From Anaerolineae bacterium (lineage in GTDB: Bacteria > Chloroflexota > Anaerolineae > Promineifilales > Promineifilaceae), in NCBI GenBank assembly GCA_023382655.1, contig JAHDWK010000010.1:62001-126000 (forward strand): a stretch of DNA of 64,000 nt. The letters are read 5' to 3'. Below are positions 1 to 6,634 of the stretch, one piece after another. A program made the translations under genes and the position numbers. The notes beneath the pieces were generated by a model. It made no database searches. It saw nothing but the letters and a program-made list of their open reading frames with translations, and was not told where the DNA came from. Position 1 is the first letter of the stretch. Each line of letters starts with the position of its first letter.

Positions 1-526
1 GCAGCCCATCCAGGCTACCACCCAATTCCGTTACCGCCTGGTCAAACGGCACTTCCGGATCGTAGTTAATGCCCAGATCATACTGGATGCGGTAGTTGAC
101 GAAGGGAATGGTCTGGTCAATTTCGAACCGGTTGAGGGTGGTGAGGGCATCGTCAATAACAGTAGCCACTTCGATCAGGGAAGGTAGCGTGCTTTGCAGG
201 GTTTCAATACTGTTGGGCACATCGTTGGCAACCACCGTGCTGACCTGGTTGATGAGGGGTTCGGCATCTTGCACGGCCGTGGCCATATCCCCCGCCGTCG
301 TTTCCATCGTGGACAGCGTAGCGCCCAGGTCGGTGAGGGTTTGTTTAGAGACGACCAGCGTACTTTCCACGTTCGTCAGGGTATCGCTGGTCAGTTGCAG
401 CGCACTGCTCATACCCGCCGCCAGGTTATCAATAAACCGGGTGGTCAGTTGCATTCCCTGATATGCCACCACTGCCCCAATGATGGCGATGATAATAAAG
501 ATAACGCCAACAATTCTGCGAATCAT
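1..526 (-). CDS. Membrane-anchored helical protein (C-terminus outside window)
   Basis: This open frame begins with ATG at 526, four bases after a GGAGGA ribosome binding site (531-536), and runs off the left edge, leaving about 175 residues. After MIRR the first 25 residues are strongly hydrophobic (VGVIFIIIAIIGAVVAYQG), giving one N-terminal membrane anchor. The rest is polar, rich in Thr, Ser, Leu and Asp, with no Cys, and looks helical, with repeated stretches such as SDTLTNVESTLVVSKQTL that suggest a coiled coil outside the membrane. No family was recognised. It is the last visible gene of a minus-strand run, 73 bp downstream of the DUF6483-like gene; the gap holds a short-period CACAGATT-type repeat. 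Confidence 0.75.
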   Translation of the reverse strand, partial: MIRRIVGVIFIIIAIIGAVVAYQGMQLTTRFIDNLAAGMSSALQLTSDTLTNVESTLVVSKQTLTDLGATLSTMETTAGDMATAVQDAEPLINQVSTVVANDVPNSIETLQSTLPSLIEVATVIDDALTTLNRFEIDQTIPFVNYRIQYDLGINYDPEVPFDQAVTELGGSLDGL

Positions 527-539
527 ACTTTCCTCCTTT

Positions 540-568
540 ATCCACAGATTTCACAGATTACACAGAAG
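540..568. repeat. Short-period CACAGATT-type intergenic repeat
   Basis: The gap contains ATCCACAGATTTCACAGA followed by TTACACAGA, an imperfect 8-9 base period. From memory, similar words are scattered between genes in many environmental bacterial genomes. It lies between two co-directional minus-strand genes and shows no clear terminator. Confidence 0.5.
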
Positions 569-599
569 AAATGCCGTGTTATCCGCGTTCCATTTCGCT

Positions 600-1277
600 T
601 TATTCCGCCAACGCCTCCAAGTCTTGAATGGCTACCTCTACCTCTTCGCGGGTGAGGCCGCCGGTTTCCAGAGCGGGATCAGGCAGCAGAAGCAGGCGTT
701 GGAAGATTTCCAGGCCGGTCTGGGCCGGGTTGGCCTCGCCCATCAGTTCGGGTGGAGTGTTTTCTAGCCAATCGAAGAGGAGATTTTCTACGGCTGCATA
801 ATCCCCCATTTGCTCGTAATAGCTCATCAGCCGAACGCACGTTTCACCCGGCAAATGGAAATCGGCCAGCGCCTCGACCACCTGGTCAATATCCGGTATC
901 AAGTCGGCAGCGGGCAATGGCTCGGTTTCCGACCGTGCCAGGAAGAGGAGCAGGTGCAGGGCTTTAAGGTAACGGCCGTAAGCCGCCTCCTCTTCTCCTT
1001 CTTGCATCAAGATGTCCGCCTCCTCTACCAGCAGCGCCGTGAGAAACTGGCATTTGTCCTCCCAGGCCGCCGCATGATCCTTTTGCAGCCGGTCCAGAAT
1101 GGCTTCGTCTGGTAACTTTGCCAGCCCATCTGTGCCAATGCCTACCAGTTCCCGCGCCGCCTGGTCAATCACGGCGTGCGCTTCGGCATAATTGCCCGAC
1201 CGAGCCAAATCCAGCACATACGGCAGCAGCCCACGCAACTGCTCAATCATCCGCATCAGAAAGTCTTGTTTGGGCAT
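600..1277 (-). CDS. DUF6483-like cytoplasmic protein
   Basis: The 225-residue protein starts MPKQDFLMRMIEQLRGLL, which resembles the start of the DUF6483 family; its function is not known to me. It is largely helical, acidic and TPR-like, with no signal peptide or membrane segment. I chose ATG 1277, which follows the purine-rich stretch GAGGCGAG. The frame stays open to 1310, but that extension would translate one arm of the adjacent inverted repeat and is unlikely to be real. It is followed by the truncated membrane protein and preceded by a DUF4037 gene across an 80 bp gap filled by a long palindrome. Confidence 0.65.
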   Translation of the reverse strand: MPKQDFLMRMIEQLRGLLPYVLDLARSGNYAEAHAVIDQAARELVGIGTDGLAKLPDEAILDRLQKDHAAAWEDKCQFLTALLVEEADILMQEGEEEAAYGRYLKALHLLLFLARSETEPLPAADLIPDIDQVVEALADFHLPGETCVRLMSYYEQMGDYAAVENLLFDWLENTPPELMGEANPAQTGLEIFQRLLLLPDPALETGGLTREEVEVAIQDLEALAE

Positions 1278-1291
1278 AAGGTCTCGCCTCA

Positions 1292-1354
1292 CGTGCCAGG
1301 CACACCACATCAGGGCTGGGAAATTCCAGGCGTCTGTGTGGTGTGCCTGGCACG
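1292..1354. repeat. Inverted repeat, GTGCCAGGCAC family, copy 1
   Basis: Perfect 18-bp arms (CGTGCCAGGCACACCACA at 1292-1309 and its complement at 1337-1354) enclose a 27-base loop. Related arms occur at 19803, 29302 and 61301. It sits between two minus-strand genes and has no T-tract, so it is not an obvious terminator. Confidence 0.85.
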
Positions 1355-1357
1355 GCT

Positions 1358-2443
1358 TTAAGTTTGGTACAACGGCCGTAGCCGCGCATAATTCTCCGGG
1401 TAACTCAGCAAATCGGTGTTATCGCTCATCTGATCCACACTGCCCAGATGGGGCAGCTTTTTCACCTGTTCATCACCAATAGCCGCCCCGATCGTATCTG
1501 CATAATCGCCAACATGCACATGGAAGGGACGGCCGTAATATTTCTGGCAGCCGGTGGGCAATGGCGGTGTAATCTGCAACCGGTTGTGCATCTCGCCAAG
1601 AACTCTGAAAGCCGCGCACAAATGGTTCTCCCGCGTTTGCCAGTCGGCAGCGGCTAACACCGCCTGCAAAATGGGGCCGAGTTCGGCGGCGCAGTCCAGA
1701 CGGCTAAAGGCGCTGCCAAACCATTTGGGGTAGGGCGCATATCGTTTTTCATAGAGAAACCCAAGCATCATCACATCATGCACCAGCCGCGCGGCCAGCA
1801 GCCGCGAACCCATATCATCACCGCGTATACCGGTGCGCCCCACAAAATGGTCTTCCTGCCCGATGCGCCGCCACTGGCAGGCCAGCAGATAGAGCCAGAC
1901 ATCACGGGGAAAATAGGCCAGCTTTTGCCGCAAAGGGGCCAGTTCACCCAACTCGTCGCTAAAAACCCGGCCGGCCGTCAACGTCAGTAGCCGCTGTTGG
2001 GGGATGATAATCCACTCCACGGCCGTCCACGCCGCCGCCGGATCAACGCCCAAATGTTCCTGGAAAAAGCGGCGCGCCGTTGTCACTTCAATGCGGTGGC
2101 TGACCGGGCCGGATTCAACCGCTTCCAGCAGCCGCGCCCCTTCTTCGTCCGCCGGGCCAAAGTGGACGGAGGTGCCGCGATAGGCATAAGGCAGGTGGTG
2201 GGCAAGGGCATCGGCAACGGCCGTGCCCCACCGCGCTTCATCTTCCTCCCGCAAAAAAATCTGCTGCCGGATGCCCCAATCATGGTCGGTAGACATAGGG
2301 TCATCAAACCCCAACACCTCCGAACCATCCCCCAACCGCGCCGCGCTATGTACCAGATCAGGAAATTCCGCCGCCAGAATGGGACGCACTACCTCATGGT
2401 AAAACTGTTCGTTCAGGTCTAGGCCAGGTGTGAATTTGGTCAT
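1358..2443 (-). CDS. DUF4037 nucleotidyltransferase-fold protein
   Basis: The 361-residue protein starts MTKFTPGLDLNEQFYHEVV. The region GDGSEVLGFDDPMSTDHDWG is the type of Gly-Asp-Ser plus Asp-rich loop seen in DUF4037 proteins, which carry a nucleotidyltransferase-like N-terminal half. The C-terminal half is helical. The substrate is unknown; members are often grouped with antibiotic-modifying nucleotidyltransferases by fold only. I chose ATG 2443 because the open extension to 2467 runs into an inverted repeat. It is co-directional with the shortened binding protein upstream. Confidence 0.7.
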   Translation of the reverse strand: MTKFTPGLDLNEQFYHEVVRPILAAEFPDLVHSAARLGDGSEVLGFDDPMSTDHDWGIRQQIFLREEDEARWGTAVADALAHHLPYAYRGTSVHFGPADEEGARLLEAVESGPVSHRIEVTTARRFFQEHLGVDPAAAWTAVEWIIIPQQRLLTLTAGRVFSDELGELAPLRQKLAYFPRDVWLYLLACQWRRIGQEDHFVGRTGIRGDDMGSRLLAARLVHDVMMLGFLYEKRYAPYPKWFGSAFSRLDCAAELGPILQAVLAAADWQTRENHLCAAFRVLGEMHNRLQITPPLPTGCQKYYGRPFHVHVGDYADTIGAAIGDEQVKKLPHLGSVDQMSDNTDLLSYPENYARLRPLYQT

Positions 2444-2450
2444 TGTTCGT

Positions 2451-2506
2451 CGTAATCCGTTAGCCATAACCCGTGTCCCGCAACGGATTACGGCTAACGG
2501 ATTACG
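2451..2506. repeat. Inverted repeat, CGTAATCCGTTA family, copy 1
   Basis: Arms CGTAATCCGTTAGCC (2451-2465) and GGCTAACGGATTACG (2492-2506) are perfect complements; extra copies of the ATCCGT word lie in the loop and beyond the right arm. The same word builds the larger palindrome at 9341-9397 upstream of alaS. Confidence 0.85.
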
Positions 2507-2515
2507 GGTTACGCT

Positions 2516-3160
2516 TCACGGCTCCTGGTATTTTACGGCAGATAGCCCATCCACCACAGCCGCCCGGTCGAGACGGCCGTGCTGTTGTTCAGCTTGCTCT
2601 AAGGCTTGCCAGAGCAATTGGAAGGCAGCGTAAGTGGAAGCGGCGTAAGGGCCGGGTTGTTCATCGAAGGGGGTGACGGCCGTGTACCGCGCCACAAAAT
2701 CGGTGGGCAGCGTCGCCGGGTCGGTGGGGCCAAAGGGGAGCGCGCCCATGGGGATGAAGGGCAGGTTGGCTTGCGCGTAGAGGGGGGTGGCTACGGCCGT
2801 TGTCTCCGGCAGCCAATGACCCAATACGGCGACAACGGCGGGATCGGCGGCCAGCGCGACGGCCGTTTGCCGCGCCAGTTCCGGGTCGCCACTATCGTCG
2901 AGCGCCACCAGCGCCACCCGGTAACCGCCAATGCCACCCGCCTGGTTAATCTCCCGCACCGCCAGCCGGGCACTGTAGATCACATCATACCCAATGGCCC
3001 GCTCTGCCCCTTCAAATGGGGCCACCAGGCCAATTTTGACCACCGGATCAACAGAGGCGCAGCCAGTTAGAAAAAAAAGGAGCAAGATCGTAATTGGGTA
3101 ATTGCGAAATTGGGTAATTACCCAATTACCAATTACCCAATTACCGGCAGCGTTCCACAT
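2516..3160 (-). CDS. Shortened branched-chain-amino-acid-type binding lipoprotein
   Basis: The protein matches the N-lobe of LivJ/type-1 periplasmic binding proteins: VKIGLVAPFEGAERAIGYDV, then REINQAGGIGGYRV and LDDSGDPELARQTA, then VVAVLGHW. A lipobox LTGC follows a hydrophobic stretch, so it is probably a lipoprotein. It has about 214 residues, whereas the family usually has 350-400. After PTDPATLPTDF it jumps to the C-terminal family region, so most of the second lobe is missing. The start is uncertain: ATG 3160 follows GAGGAG (3171-3176) with 10-base spacing, and ATG 3178 is also open. Both overlap the convergently unrelated end of mltG by 20-38 bp on the same strand, and the first 20 codons translate an inverted repeat. 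No transporter permease genes are nearby. Confidence 0.65.
   Translation of the reverse strand: MWNAAGNWVIGNWVITQFRNYPITILLLFFLTGCASVDPVVKIGLVAPFEGAERAIGYDVIYSARLAVREINQAGGIGGYRVALVALDDSGDPELARQTAVALAADPAVVAVLGHWLPETTAVATPLYAQANLPFIPMGALPFGPTDPATLPTDFVARYTAVTPFDEQPGPYAASTYAAFQLLWQALEQAEQQHGRLDRAAVVDGLSAVKYQEP
3090..3145. repeat. Inverted repeat, AATTGGGTAATT family, inside a gene start
   Basis: Tandem units of TAATTGGG on one side and CCCAATTA on the other form an inverted repeat across 3090-3145. It overlaps the stop codon of mltG and encodes residues near the N-terminus of the binding protein (NWVIGNWVI). Related words occur at 41755-41812. Confidence 0.85.
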
Positions 3161-4376
3161 TCGCCAGATGCTCCTCATAGGTCACGCTGAAAACGTGGCT
3201 GCCGGGGGCCATGCCATCACACGAGGCTACAAAAAAGATGAAATCGCTTGGGGTAGGATTGGCTACCGCCTGCAAGGAACTGAGGCTGGGATTGGCAATG
3301 GGGCCGGGCGGCAAGCCACTGTAGACGTAGCTGTTGTAGGGAGAATCCAATTGCAGGTCTGTCAGAAAGAGCGGCGTTTTCCACCACGTTTGTCTGTCTG
3401 GCTGATAGCCCAGGGCATACTGGACGGTAGGGTCAGCTTGCAGCAGTATCCCCTCACGCAGCCGGTTGAGAAAGACACCGGCGATGAGCGGCCGTTCCTC
3501 GGCCAATACCGCCTCGCGCTGCACAATGGAAGCCAGCGTCACCGCTTCCCGCAGGCTCAAGCCCTGCGCCCCATACGCCTGGCGCATGTCCGGCGTCACC
3601 CGGCTGCCAAAGTTGGTCAACATCAGGTCAACCAGATAAGCAGCGTCGGCGTCCAACGGCACGCGGTACGTGTCAGGGAAAAGGTAGCCCTCCAATGTGG
3701 CGTCCGGCGGCAGGGAAGACAGAAAATCGTAGCGGCTCAGGTCAAAGGGAGCCTGCCGTTGAGCGATGGCTTGAAATTCGTCGGCGTTGATGTTGGCCGG
3801 GCGAAGCTGGCGCAGCGAATCGGTTATCTCTTCCAGCCGCCAGCCCTCGATGAAACGCAAGCTGATTTCCCGCGCCCGCGCATCGGTCAACGCCACCGCC
3901 AGTTCCGGCAAGGGCCAGGCGGGGTCGAGCAAAAAGTCGCCAGCCTCCAGCCGGGAATCGAGGCCAAAATAGTGTAAATAATTCAAAAAGAGTTCGGCGT
4001 CACGTACCAATCCGGCAGCCGCCAGATTCAGCGTAATGTCGTTGGCGGTCTGACCGGCGGTGATGGTGAAGGGCACGGCCGTAACCCCCACGCCCACCGG
4101 CCCTTGCAACTGTTCCGCCCGCGCCGCCAGGTAGGCTTGCAAATAGAGCCGCTCTGCCGGATTGAGATGCATGCCACCCCCTTCCAGCCGCACCCCACCC
4201 TGCCCACTGTTCAGCCAGCGGGCATACAGCACCAGCGAAGCCGTCAGACAAACCACCATCACCAACAGCAGCAGCCCGCCCCGGAAAATCCATCCGGCCG
4301 TTTTGTAACAACCACTCTTTTCTTTGTATGGGTCTTGGCGTATGGGTTTTTTGTCTGTCATTGGGTCATTGGTCAT
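3141..4376 (-). CDS. mltG: Endolytic murein transglycosylase MltG
   Basis: MltG cleaves nascent peptidoglycan strands at the membrane and is thought to end glycan elongation. The 411-residue protein has one N-terminal membrane segment (about residues 30-51) and the YceG/MltG domain outside. The catalytic region LASIVQREAVLAEERPLIAG carries the conserved Glu near residue 285, followed by ADPTVQYALGY and the C-terminal block SGLPPGPIANPSL. ATG 4376 gives MTNDPMTDKK; ATG 4361 is an equally good start because the upstream bases belong to a repeat-like CATTGGGTCATTGG stretch. It follows ruvX, and alaS-ruvX-mltG order is also known in Firmicutes, which supports a shared housekeeping operon. Confidence 0.93.
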   Translation of the reverse strand: MTNDPMTDKKPIRQDPYKEKSGCYKTAGWIFRGGLLLLVMVVCLTASLVLYARWLNSGQGGVRLEGGGMHLNPAERLYLQAYLAARAEQLQGPVGVGVTAVPFTITAGQTANDITLNLAAAGLVRDAELFLNYLHYFGLDSRLEAGDFLLDPAWPLPELAVALTDARAREISLRFIEGWRLEEITDSLRQLRPANINADEFQAIAQRQAPFDLSRYDFLSSLPPDATLEGYLFPDTYRVPLDADAAYLVDLMLTNFGSRVTPDMRQAYGAQGLSLREAVTLASIVQREAVLAEERPLIAGVFLNRLREGILLQADPTVQYALGYQPDRQTWWKTPLFLTDLQLDSPYNSYVYSGLPPGPIANPSLSSLQAVANPTPSDFIFFVASCDGMAPGSHVFSVTYEEHLANVERCR

Positions 4377-4461
4377 TAGTCATTGGGAGATTGGAGATTA
4401 GAGATTGGGAGATTGCTGCCATCACCTTGTCACCCCTTCACCTGCTCACCTCATCACCTAC
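4376..4461. repeat. Short-period intergenic repeats (AGATTGG and TCACC words)
   Basis: The gap between ruvX and mltG holds tandem AGATTGG/AGATTAG words (4386-4416) followed by a run of TCACC words (4427-4460). Neither part contains a recognisable promoter on the minus strand. Confidence 0.6.
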
Positions 4462-4899
4462 TCAAGAATGAGCGTCCAGATAACTCTGCAAAATAAAGGC
4501 GGCCGCTACTGCATCCACCCGCTCTTTGGCCTTTTTGCCCCGTTGGCCGCGTAGGGCCAGGCTTTCTTCCGCCTGCCGGGTGGTGAAACTCTCGTCCCAG
4601 AATTCGATAGGGATGGTTGTCGTCTGGCTGAAGGCGGTGGCGTAGTCGCGTATCCAGGTGGCCATGTCGCTGTCGGAGCCATCGCTGCGGGTAGGCAGAC
4701 CGACGATCAGCAACGTCACGCCCTGTTCGGCGATGATTTGCCGGTAGCGGGCAAAATCGGCCTGGCGCGATTGGCGCTGGATAACGCTGTAGGAACCGGC
4801 GATGGTGCGGGTGGCGTCGCTGATGGCAATACCAACCCGTTTGCTGCCCACATCCAGCGCCATCACGCGCCCCTTTTTCTCGAAAATGTGTCCTTCCAT
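4462..4899 (-). CDS. ruvX: RuvX/YqgF Holliday-junction resolvase-like nuclease
   Basis: YqgF/RuvX is an RNase H-fold protein with a role in 16S rRNA end processing and possibly Holliday-junction cleavage. The 145-residue protein shows the first acidic motif MALDVGSKRVGIAISD, the second segment LLIVGLPTRSDGSDSD and the third WDESFTTRQAEESL, then the final acidic residue in ERVDAVAAAFILQSYL. I chose ATG 4899 (MEGHIFEKKGRV), which brings the motif close to the N-terminus as usual. The frame is open to 4983, but those residues are not family-like. It lies 103 bp downstream of the baseplate-J-like gene. Confidence 0.9.
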   Translation of the reverse strand: MEGHIFEKKGRVMALDVGSKRVGIAISDATRTIAGSYSVIQRQSRQADFARYRQIIAEQGVTLLIVGLPTRSDGSDSDMATWIRDYATAFSQTTTIPIEFWDESFTTRQAEESLALRGQRGKKAKERVDAVAAAFILQSYLDAHS

Positions 4900-5002
4900 G
4901 TGCGCAAGAGTACAACGAATTGGGGCAAGGAACGAATTCCCGCCCACCGTTCTCCTATGTTTCCTGTACTTTTTCGGCAACAAGGCCCGGTAATCGCCCA
5001 GA

Positions 5003-6559
5003 TTATTCCCCCGTCTGAATCTCTGTGCTGATGCGGGTAGTCAGGTAAGGGAGGCGGTCGAACCAGGTGGGCCAGACGCGGATTTGGGGCGGTTCGCGCA
5101 AGGGAAGTTGTTGATGCAGATAAGCAACGGCCGTACCCACCTCCTGCCCCGTTACGGCCTCAAGCGCCGCTGCCGGTTGCACTTCCCGCGCCAGCAGCCC
5201 GGAAGCCAGCATGGAAAAGTAGACCCGCCCCGCCTCATCCACGCCGGTAATGGGGCCGCTGGCAAAACGAATACTGTCCGGCGACAACACATAACCGGGC
5301 TGGATTTGCTGCCCCAGCGCATAATAGGCCAGGTCAGAAGCGGCGGTGGTGTTCACGGCCGTGCCCGCCACCTGTGCCCGCATCGAAAGCGTCAACCGCC
5401 CGGTCTGCTCGCCTACTTCGTGGGAGTAGGTCTCATCCAACACATTCACTACGCGCAAAGAATCCGGCGTTAAAAATTCAAACGGCGTGAGCTGCGCTTC
5501 CATTTCGGAGGACGCCAGCGCCAGTAAAAATTGCACCACCTGGGCGCGCAGCCGGGCGCCATCCTCTTCCGTCACCGCCGGCGCCTGGCGCACATCGCCT
5601 CCTTCAATTGGCTCCAGGTTGCGCACTTCCACCTGAATTGCCAGCGACCCTTCTACCTGATTCACCAGATTAGCGGCGACGTTCCCGGCCGGGCCGGGCG
5701 TAATGGCGATCACGTCCACTTCGGCCGTGCCGCCCACCGCACCGGGCAGCGTTACTTCGGCCGTCGTCTGATAAACGCGGTCGGTGCCGTCCGAGGTGCG
5801 CACCCGCGTGCCCGCCGGGATGACGGTCGGCTGATCCAGCAAATTGGCAAAAATGACTTTGCCGCGCGCCGGCGTCTCCGGCGTTTCCACTGTGCCCGTC
5901 GTTTGCACATCGGCCTGCCAGTTTTGCGTGGTTTGCAGCAGACGGCCGGGCAGGATGCCGTTTTGGAAATCAGTTACGGCCGCGGCCGGGTCGGCGGTAA
6001 TCGGCCGTTCCACCTGCACCGGCAGCACTTCGGGCCTCAGGGTGACGGTAGCCGAGGGCAGCAGATATAGGAAGGTCACATAGAGCAAAGCCATCGTCAG
6101 AAAAAAGAGAAAAATAGCGGCATAGCGCCACAGCCAGCGCCGCCGTTCGCTTTGCGGCGAGAGCCGTTTGTGGGCTTCCGCCTGGTCGGCCAGGTCAGGG
6201 CGGATGCGCCCTTCGTAATCGGTAAAACGGTCGTCGCCGATGGTGGAGAGGCCCACAATTTCGCGGCGACGCCGACCGCGCCGCCAATCCCGTTTGCCCT
6301 GCCGCGCCGCACCGATGGTCAGGAACACGGGGATGCCTAACGCTCTAGCCTGCCGGGAAATGTCGGAGTCGGCCGTGACCAGGGCAATCTCGGCGCGCAA
6401 ATTGTCGGCATGGCGCAGCAGCCGCACCAGGTCCAACCCCTCGCGCAGCACCCCCCCATCCTCCGGCAAAACAAAAATCACCTGCTGCTCCCGCGCCCAA
6501 TCCAGGTGATCACAAATGGAGACGATGTCGTCTTCGGGGGTGAGGGGGATGGTTTTCAA
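5003..6559 (-). CDS. Baseplate J/gp47-like membrane protein of the alaS cluster
   Basis: The 518-residue protein has three parts. Residues 1-110 form a cytoplasmic Rossmann-like segment (MKTIPLTPEDDIVSICDHLD, then IFVLPEDGGVLREGLDLVRL). A basic stretch leads into one membrane helix near residues 145-167 (IFLFFLTMALLYVTFLYLL). The remaining 350 residues face outward and contain a baseplate-J-like domain (PAGTRVRTSDGTDRVYQTT, then GPAGNVAANLVNQVEGSL). Chloroflexota proteins of this build are commonly labelled baseplate J family, but there are no other phage genes here, so a cell-envelope role is more likely. It lies 75 bp after alaS and before ruvX, on the same strand. Confidence 0.75.
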   Translation of the reverse strand: MKTIPLTPEDDIVSICDHLDWAREQQVIFVLPEDGGVLREGLDLVRLLRHADNLRAEIALVTADSDISRQARALGIPVFLTIGAARQGKRDWRRGRRRREIVGLSTIGDDRFTDYEGRIRPDLADQAEAHKRLSPQSERRRWLWRYAAIFLFFLTMALLYVTFLYLLPSATVTLRPEVLPVQVERPITADPAAAVTDFQNGILPGRLLQTTQNWQADVQTTGTVETPETPARGKVIFANLLDQPTVIPAGTRVRTSDGTDRVYQTTAEVTLPGAVGGTAEVDVIAITPGPAGNVAANLVNQVEGSLAIQVEVRNLEPIEGGDVRQAPAVTEEDGARLRAQVVQFLLALASSEMEAQLTPFEFLTPDSLRVVNVLDETYSHEVGEQTGRLTLSMRAQVAGTAVNTTAASDLAYYALGQQIQPGYVLSPDSIRFASGPITGVDEAGRVYFSMLASGLLAREVQPAAALEAVTGQEVGTAVAYLHQQLPLREPPQIRVWPTWFDRLPYLTTRISTEIQTGE

Positions 6560-6560
6560 T

Positions 6561-6632
6561 AGAGATGGGGAGATGGGGAGATGGGGAGATTAACAGATCA
6601 ACAATCTCTTAATCTCTCAATCTCCTGATCTC
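6561..6632. repeat. GAGATGGG/AATCTC inverted repeat between alaS and the baseplate-J-like gene
   Basis: Tandem GAGATGGG words (6561-6591) face AATCTC words (6603-6632), giving an imperfect stem across the whole gap. The same type of element occurs at 4386, 13021 and 58586. Confidence 0.7.
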
Positions 6633-6634
6633 AA

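Noticed and set aside
5003..6559. Prophage or contractile-tail locus
   Set aside because: Only one baseplate-J-like domain is present, fused to a membrane helix and set among housekeeping genes; no other phage gene is in the window.
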